DNA of 54,243 nt from Myxococcales bacterium (GTDB lineage: Bacteria; Myxococcota_A; UBA9160; SMWR01), in the NCBI GenBank assembly GCA_022561775.1, contig JADFQO010000018.1, positions 1 through 54,243 on the forward strand, read 5' to 3'. The translations under genes were made by a program, and so were the position numbers. Positions 50,043 through 54,243 of this stretch are shown piece by piece (position 1 is the first letter of the stretch; every line of letters begins with the position of its first letter). Under the pieces are notes generated by a model, which did no database searches, had not been told where the DNA came from, and saw only the letters and a list, made by a program, of their open reading frames with translations.

Positions 50043-51218
50043 ATGAATAACGCGGTCATCATCGACGCAATCCGAACGCCGGGCGGAAAGAACGGCGGCA
50101 AGCTCAGCGATTGGCACCCGGCGTCGCTGGCCGCCCACGTCCTCCAGGCGCTCGCGGCCCGCAACCCGATCGACGTCGCAACGATCGACGATGTGATCAT
50201 GGGCTGCGTGATGCAGGTCGGACCGCAGACGCTCAACGTCGCGCGCAACGCGGTGCTCACGGCGGGCTGGCCGGAGGCGGTTCCCGCCACGACGGTCGAC
50301 CGCCAGTGCGGGAGTTCCCAGCAGGCCATCCACTTCGCCGCGCAGGGTGTGATGTCCGGCGCCTACGACGCGGTCGTCGCCGGGGGCGTCGAGGTCATGT
50401 CCAAGGTTCCGCTGGGTGCGTCGATCATCAAGGGGATGGAGTTTCCGTTTCCCCCCAGCATGCTCGACCGCTACGCGGAGACCGGGCTCCCAGCCCAGGG
50501 AATCGGCGCGGAGATGATCGCAGACGAGTGGGGTTTGTCGCGCGCCGACCTCGACGCATTCGGCGCGCTCTCGCAACAGCGCGCCGCGCGCGCAACCGCC
50601 GAGGGTCGCTTCAAGCGCGAGGTCGTCGCCGTCCCGATCAACACAGAAGACGGCGAGGAGTCGATGGTGGTCGACGAAGGCATCCGCCCCGATACCAGCG
50701 CTGAAAAGCTCGCGAGCCTCAAACCCGCGTTCAAAGAGGACGGTAAACTCACCGCGGGAAGCTCGTCGCAGATCGCCGACGGCGCATCCGCCGTGCTGAT
50801 CATGAACGAAGAGAAGGCGAAGGCGCTCGGGCTGCAGCCGCGGGCGCGCTTTCACGCCTTCGCGCTCGCGGGCACCGATCCGGTCACGATGCTCAAGGGG
50901 CCGATTCCCGCGACCCACAAGATCCTCGAGAAGAGCGGCCTGTCGATCGGCGACATCGACCTCTTCGAGGTGAACGAGGCCTTCGCTTCGATCGTGCTCG
51001 CGTGGCAGAAGGAGACCGGAGCCGACATGAACCGCATCAACGTCAACGGAGGCGCGATCGCGTTGGGCCATCCGCTAGGCGCGTCGGGTTCCAGGCTCAT
51101 GGCTACACTGTTGTGCGAGCTAGAGCGCACAGAAGGCCGCTACGGGCTGCAGGTCATGTGCGAAGGCGGCGGCCTCGCAAACGCAACCATCATCGAGAGG
51201 ATCGAATCGTGGAACTAA
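50043..51218 (+). CDS. Acetyl-CoA acetyltransferase / 3-ketoacyl-CoA thiolase
   Basis: A 391-residue thiolase with all catalytic residues: Cys89 (DRQCGSS), His343 (LGHPLGASGSR) and Cys373 (MCEGGG). It cleaves 3-ketoacyl-CoA to acetyl-CoA and a shortened acyl-CoA, or the reverse. A GGGAGAAAG site precedes ATG50043. The gene overlaps the next one by ten bases, so they are translationally coupled. With the SDR and hydratase that follow, it completes a beta-oxidation spiral with the acyl-CoA dehydrogenases. Confidence 0.95.
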   Translation: MNNAVIIDAIRTPGGKNGGKLSDWHPASLAAHVLQALAARNPIDVATIDDVIMGCVMQVGPQTLNVARNAVLTAGWPEAVPATTVDRQCGSSQQAIHFAAQGVMSGAYDAVVAGGVEVMSKVPLGASIIKGMEFPFPPSMLDRYAETGLPAQGIGAEMIADEWGLSRADLDAFGALSQQRAARATAEGRFKREVVAVPINTEDGEESMVVDEGIRPDTSAEKLASLKPAFKEDGKLTAGSSSQIADGASAVLIMNEEKAKALGLQPRARFHAFALAGTDPVTMLKGPIPATHKILEKSGLSIGDIDLFEVNEAFASIVLAWQKETGADMNRINVNGGAIALGHPLGASGSRLMATLLCELERTEGRYGLQVMCEGGGLANATIIERIESWN

Positions 51219-51979
51219 ATGGGGCTTCGGCAATCATCACGGGCGGCGCATCGGGTATCGGCGAGGCAACCGCTCGACGGCTCAGCGCGCTCGGAGCTCG
51301 CTGCGTAATCGTCGACCTCGACGAGGGTAAGGGCAAGGAGCTCGCGACCGCGCTCGGGGGTGAGTTCGCCAAGGCAGACGTCGCCAATGCCGCGGAGGTG
51401 CAGGCGGCGGTCGATGCCGCGATGGCGCTCGGCCCGCTTCGCGTACTCGTCAACTCGGCGGGCATCGGTTTCATCGGTCGCACCGTGGACCGCGAAGGCA
51501 AGCCATTCGACCTCGACGCGTTCGAGCGCGTTCTCCGAGTCAACCTGACTGGATCGTTCAACTGCCTGCGGCTCGCAGCGGCCGCGATGGCCACGACGGA
51601 TCCGATCGGCCCAGACGGACAGCGCGGCGTCATCGTGAACATGGCGTCGGCGGCCGCCTTCGACGGTCAGACCGGCCAGGCCGCCTACTCAGCCTCGAAG
51701 GGCGGAATCGTCGGAATGACGTTGCCGATCGCGCGTGATCTGCGCGCAATCGGGGTACGGGTCAACACGATCGCACCGGGACTGATCGACACGCCGATCT
51801 ACGGCGAGGGCGAGGGCTCCGAAAAGTTCAAGGCGCACCTCGCGCAGAACGTGCTCTTTCCGAAGCGGCTCGGTTACGCGGAAGAGATCGCCTCGATGGT
51901 CGTCGAGTTGATCACCAACGATTACATGAACGCCGAAGTCGTGCGCGTCGATGGCGGCGTCCGCCTCCCGCCCAAGTAA
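51209..51979 (+). CDS. HSD10-like 3-hydroxyacyl-CoA dehydrogenase (SDR)
   Basis: A 256-residue SDR enzyme with TGGASGIG, NSAGIGF, the catalytic SAAAFDGQTGQAAYSASK and RVNTIAPGLIDTPI, the layout of human HSD17B10, 3-hydroxyacyl-CoA dehydrogenase type 2. It probably oxidises 3-hydroxyacyl-CoA in the same pathway as its neighbours. The GTG at 51209 starts inside the end of the thiolase gene, with AGAGG upstream. Confidence 0.93.
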   Translation: MELNGASAIITGGASGIGEATARRLSALGARCVIVDLDEGKGKELATALGGEFAKADVANAAEVQAAVDAAMALGPLRVLVNSAGIGFIGRTVDREGKPFDLDAFERVLRVNLTGSFNCLRLAAAAMATTDPIGPDGQRGVIVNMASAAAFDGQTGQAAYSASKGGIVGMTLPIARDLRAIGVRVNTIAPGLIDTPIYGEGEGSEKFKAHLAQNVLFPKRLGYAEEIASMVVELITNDYMNAEVVRVDGGVRLPPK

Positions 51980-51991
51980 AGGAGACCCCCA

Positions 51992-52744
51992 ATGGCCGAC
52001 GAAGTTCTCAGCGAAGTGCGCGGACGGGTGCTTCTCATCACCTTGAACCGACCCGACGCGCGAAACGCGGTAAATTCCGCGCTCGCGCAGGCCCTGCTCG
52101 CAGCCGTCGAGCGACTCGACGAAGACAAGGACCTGACGGCGGGAATCCTGACCGGCGCGGGCCGCGGTTTCTGCTCGGGCATGGATCTGAAGGCCTTCGC
52201 GCAGGAGGGCTTTCCACGCGGCTTCGATCGGCTGCTGAAGCGCGAAAGCGCCAAGCCGCTGATCGCTGCGATCGAGGGCTTCGCGCTCGCGGGCGGCCTC
52301 GAAATTGCGCTGACCTGCGATCTGCTCGTCGCGGCGCGCGGCGCCAAGCTCGGCATTCCCGAAGTCAGCGTCGGTCTGCTTGCAGCGGGTGGCGCGCTGC
52401 TGCGCCTGCCCCGGCAGCTTCCATACGGTGTCGCGATGGAGATGGCGCTCACCGCGCAGCCGATCCTCGCCGAGCAGGCGCACGAGTACGGCCTCGTGTC
52501 CCGCCTCTGCGAGCCCGGCGAAGCCGTCGATCGCGCGCTCGAACTCGCGGAACTCATCACGAAAAACGCACCGCTCGCGGTGGCGGCGTCGAAGCAGATG
52601 ATTCGCGCGACCCAGGGCCGAACCGAAGCAGAGCTCTGGGAATTCCAGTTGCCACTCGCCGCGAAGCTGCTCAACTCGAAAGACGCCAAGGAGGGGCCGT
52701 TGGCGTTCATCCAGAAGCGGGCCCCGAATTGGCAGGGCGAATAA
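51992..52744 (+). CDS. Enoyl-CoA hydratase/isomerase (crotonase family)
   Basis: A 250-residue crotonase. The oxyanion holes are formed by GFCSGMDLKAFA and FALAGGLEIAL; the two catalytic glutamates match Glu104 (GGLEIAL) and Glu124 (IPEVSVG), both present, so hydratase activity is likely. It adds water to trans-2-enoyl-CoA. ATG51992 follows GGAG; the gene is 12 bases after the SDR gene and ends the operon. Confidence 0.94.
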   Translation: MADEVLSEVRGRVLLITLNRPDARNAVNSALAQALLAAVERLDEDKDLTAGILTGAGRGFCSGMDLKAFAQEGFPRGFDRLLKRESAKPLIAAIEGFALAGGLEIALTCDLLVAARGAKLGIPEVSVGLLAAGGALLRLPRQLPYGVAMEMALTAQPILAEQAHEYGLVSRLCEPGEAVDRALELAELITKNAPLAVAASKQMIRATQGRTEAELWEFQLPLAAKLLNSKDAKEGPLAFIQKRAPNWQGE

Positions 52745-52947
52745 CGCCGAGAACGAGTTCGCGCGCGAGTTGGGTGTTCGAGTGCGGTTCCTTGCATCCG
52801 GGCCTCGAAAACGAGTGGTGATCCTGCTCGTCGGAGCCGTCTGCGGGGGTGCTGCTCGGGTTCGGTGAGGGCCTTTCTCTGGTCGACCCGCCCCCTAGGC
52901 GAGCCCCGGCGTGCGCTTCGAATCTTCGCAGTGGGTGGCGGCGGGAA

Positions 52948-53007
52948 TCGCGAGCCAGCAAGGCTGGCGATGCGCATCGCGGACGAGCACAGCTCGTCCG
53001 CTCGCGA
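52948..53007. repeat. Compound palindrome, possible terminator
   Basis: An outer stem TCGCGAGC (52948-52955) pairs with GCTCGCGA (53000-53007). Inside are a GCCAGC/GCTGGC hairpin (52954-52968), the palindrome GCGATGCGCATCGC (52967-52980) and a perfect nine-base stem CGGACGAGC/GCTCGTCCG with a three-base loop (52980-53000). It lies between the converging hydratase and FG-GAP genes. The rest of the 308-base gap (52745-53052) has no gene I can support. Confidence 0.65.
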
Positions 53008-53052
53008 ACCCGCGATCCAGACTCGTAACCCTGCGAGATTCCAAGGACTCGT

Positions 53053-54243
53053 TCAGTCCGAACGCAATGGCCGCGTGATGGCCACGCACCCTGCGCGCCG
53101 CCGGTAGAGCAGACCAAGGAGCGCCGCCCCCGCGACGAGCATCAGCCAACTCGCGGGCTCCGGCACTGGATCCGGCGTCGGGTCGAGCGGGTCCAGCGGG
53201 TCTGTTCCCATCAGAAGTACTTCTTCGCCGTCGGCGAAACCATCCCCGTCGGTATCCGGGTTTAGCGCGTCGGTTCCAATGGACGCCTCCTCTACGTCGA
53301 GGAGCCCATCGCCATCCATATCGGGAACCGTCCGCACGGCGTCGCAGCCCTCGAACGGCGTACCATCTAGTGTCTCGCCGGTGACGCACGCCTCCATGTC
53401 GCCGAATTCGATTCCGGTCTCCTCGATCCGAAAGTGCACCATCAGATCCGTGAAGCCGTCGCCGTTCAAGTCCTCGAAGTGCGGCCCTTGGCTGTGGTCG
53501 AACGGCGCACCGCTGGGTCCGAAGGCCAGGGTCGTCACATCCACGTCCGCCACGTCGAAGCTGTCCGAACCGAGGATGGCCACCGGGAGATCGCCCTCGA
53601 GGGACGGATTGATGGAGTTGGGATCGCTGCCGGGCTTGATGTCGATCTCGGGGCGAACGGCCGGATCGCGCAGGTTGAGGAGAACCGTCACGTTGTTGCT
53701 GTTGACATTGGTGGTAACGAGGTCGGGGGCGGTGTCACTGTTGAGGTCGGCCACGGCGACGAAGACAGGGCCATCGCCCGCCACGAAGAAGTCGGCAGCC
53801 TGGAAGCTGCCGTCGCCGTTGCCCAGTAGCACGCTCACGTCGCCGCCGGCGGGGATGGGGCTGCCTGCATTGGCCGTAACGACGTCTGGGACGCCGTCGC
53901 CGTCGAAGTCGGCCACGGCGACGGATCGGGGGCCATCGCCCACCGCGAAGGAGACGGCAGCCTGGAAGCTGCCGTCGCCGTTGCCCAGCAGCACGCTCAC
54001 GTCGTCGCTGCTGACATTGGCGGTGACGAGGTCGGGGACGCTGTCGCCGTCGAGATCGGCCACGGCGACGGATCGGGGGCGATCGCCCACCGCGAAGAAG
54101 GCGGCGGCCTGGAAGCTGCCGTCGCCGTTGCCCAGCAGCACGCTCACGTCGTCGCTGAAGAAATTGGCGGTGACGAGGTCGGGGACCGTGTCACCATCGA
54201 GGTCGGCCACGGCGACGGAGTTGGGGGCATCGCCCGCCGCGAA
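53053..54243 (-). CDS. FG-GAP/VCBS repeat protein with PEP-CTERM tail, 5' end beyond the window
   Basis: At least 396 residues; the frame is open to the window edge, so the start lies to the right. The repeats have the form [35 protein letters not shown] beta-propeller blades that bind calcium. They are followed by a domain with [14 protein letters not shown] and then by Asp-rich calcium-binding stretches ([29 protein letters not shown] by parts). The tail is a PEP-CTERM signal, [27 protein letters not shown], with an added [11 protein letters not shown] that is longer than usual. It is a large secreted surface or matrix protein. Confidence 0.88.
   Translation of the reverse strand, partial: FAAGDAPNSVAVADLDGDTVPDLVTANFFSDDVSVLLGNGDGSFQAAAFFAVGDRPRSVAVADLDGDSVPDLVTANVSSDDVSVLLGNGDGSFQAAVSFAVGDGPRSVAVADFDGDGVPDVVTANAGSPIPAGGDVSVLLGNGDGSFQAADFFVAGDGPVFVAVADLNSDTAPDLVTTNVNSNNVTVLLNLRDPAVRPEIDIKPGSDPNSINPSLEGDLPVAILGSDSFDVADVDVTTLAFGPSGAPFDHSQGPHFEDLNGDGFTDLMVHFRIEETGIEFGDMEACVTGETLDGTPFEGCDAVRTVPDMDGDGLLDVEEASIGTDALNPDTDGDGFADGEEVLLMGTDPLDPLDPTPDPVPEPASWLMLVAGAALLGLLYRRRAGCVAITRPLRSD
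53799..54243 (-). repeat. Near-identical FG-GAP coding repeats
   Basis: The stretch CCTGGAAGCTGCCGTCGCC recurs at 53799, 53961 and 54108, giving periods of 162 and 147 bases (54 and 49 codons). The blades are nearly identical in DNA as well as protein, which shows recent duplication within the gene. The repeats run off the window edge. Confidence 0.85.

Overview
The window looks like a stretch of chromosome from a free-living, high-GC, Gram-negative bacterium, probably an uncultured member of the old deltaproteobacterial assemblage (Myxococcota or Binatota-like). The placement is an inference from gene content: two PilZ domains joined to a DUF4388 domain, PEP-CTERM and IPTL-CTERM-like secreted proteins, a DUF3450/TtpC-type TonB system, a porin-cytochrome pair and many acyl-CoA enzymes. 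No rRNA, tRNA, CRISPR array, phage gene, plasmid gene or transposase gene was seen.

Layout. Positions 1-4.8 kb hold small unknown genes, an alpha/beta hydrolase, a GAF protein and a PilZ-PilZ-DUF4388 regulator. 4.9-10.1 kb hold a Tat-exported SagB-like double nitroreductase and an MtrA/MtrB pair (decaheme cytochrome plus outer-membrane barrel), a route for electrons through the outer membrane. 10.1-18 kb hold PEP-CTERM and IPTL-CTERM-like proteins, a MATE exporter, an acyltransferase, a thiamine-diphosphate enzyme and two lipoproteins. The first 12.5 kb also carry copies of a REP-like inverted repeat, and there are minisatellites near 12.5, 15.0 and 26.3 kb.

18.2-22.0 kb hold a large TPR lipoprotein divergent from a sulfatase-fold membrane protein that has Thr at the usual Cys/Ser nucleophile site; the pair is flanked by two identical 40-bp double-hairpin repeats. 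22.1-31.5 kb form a TonB locus: a cysteine-rich TonB-dependent receptor transcribed away from a row of genes for an outer-membrane barrel, DUF3450, TtpC-like protein, ExbB, ExbD, TonB and a TPR protein. This is a complete energised uptake module, and the ligand is unknown.

31.6-35.5 kb hold a secreted hydrolase and a small TPR protein with a PEP-CTERM beta-propeller. 35.7-43.8 kb hold a catabolic cluster: glutathione transferase, di-iron ferritin-like protein, haloalkane-dehalogenase-like hydrolase, an APH-type kinase next to an ACAD10/11-like acyl-CoA dehydrogenase, short-chain dehydrogenases and a PTGR/CurA-like reductase. 43.9-46.3 kb form a lower-GC islet with a Dpm1-like glycosyltransferase and a polytopic membrane protein. 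46.7-52.7 kb hold a second acyl-CoA block: two acyl-CoA dehydrogenases, a divergent TetR regulator, then thiolase, HSD10-like dehydrogenase and enoyl-CoA hydratase in one operon. The right edge cuts through an FG-GAP repeat protein with a PEP-CTERM tail.

Together the genes suggest an aerobe or facultative respirer that imports complex organic molecules through a TonB system, activates and beta-oxidises them as CoA thioesters, and may pass electrons to or from the cell surface. Family assignments come from reading motifs in the sequence; substrates are not established.
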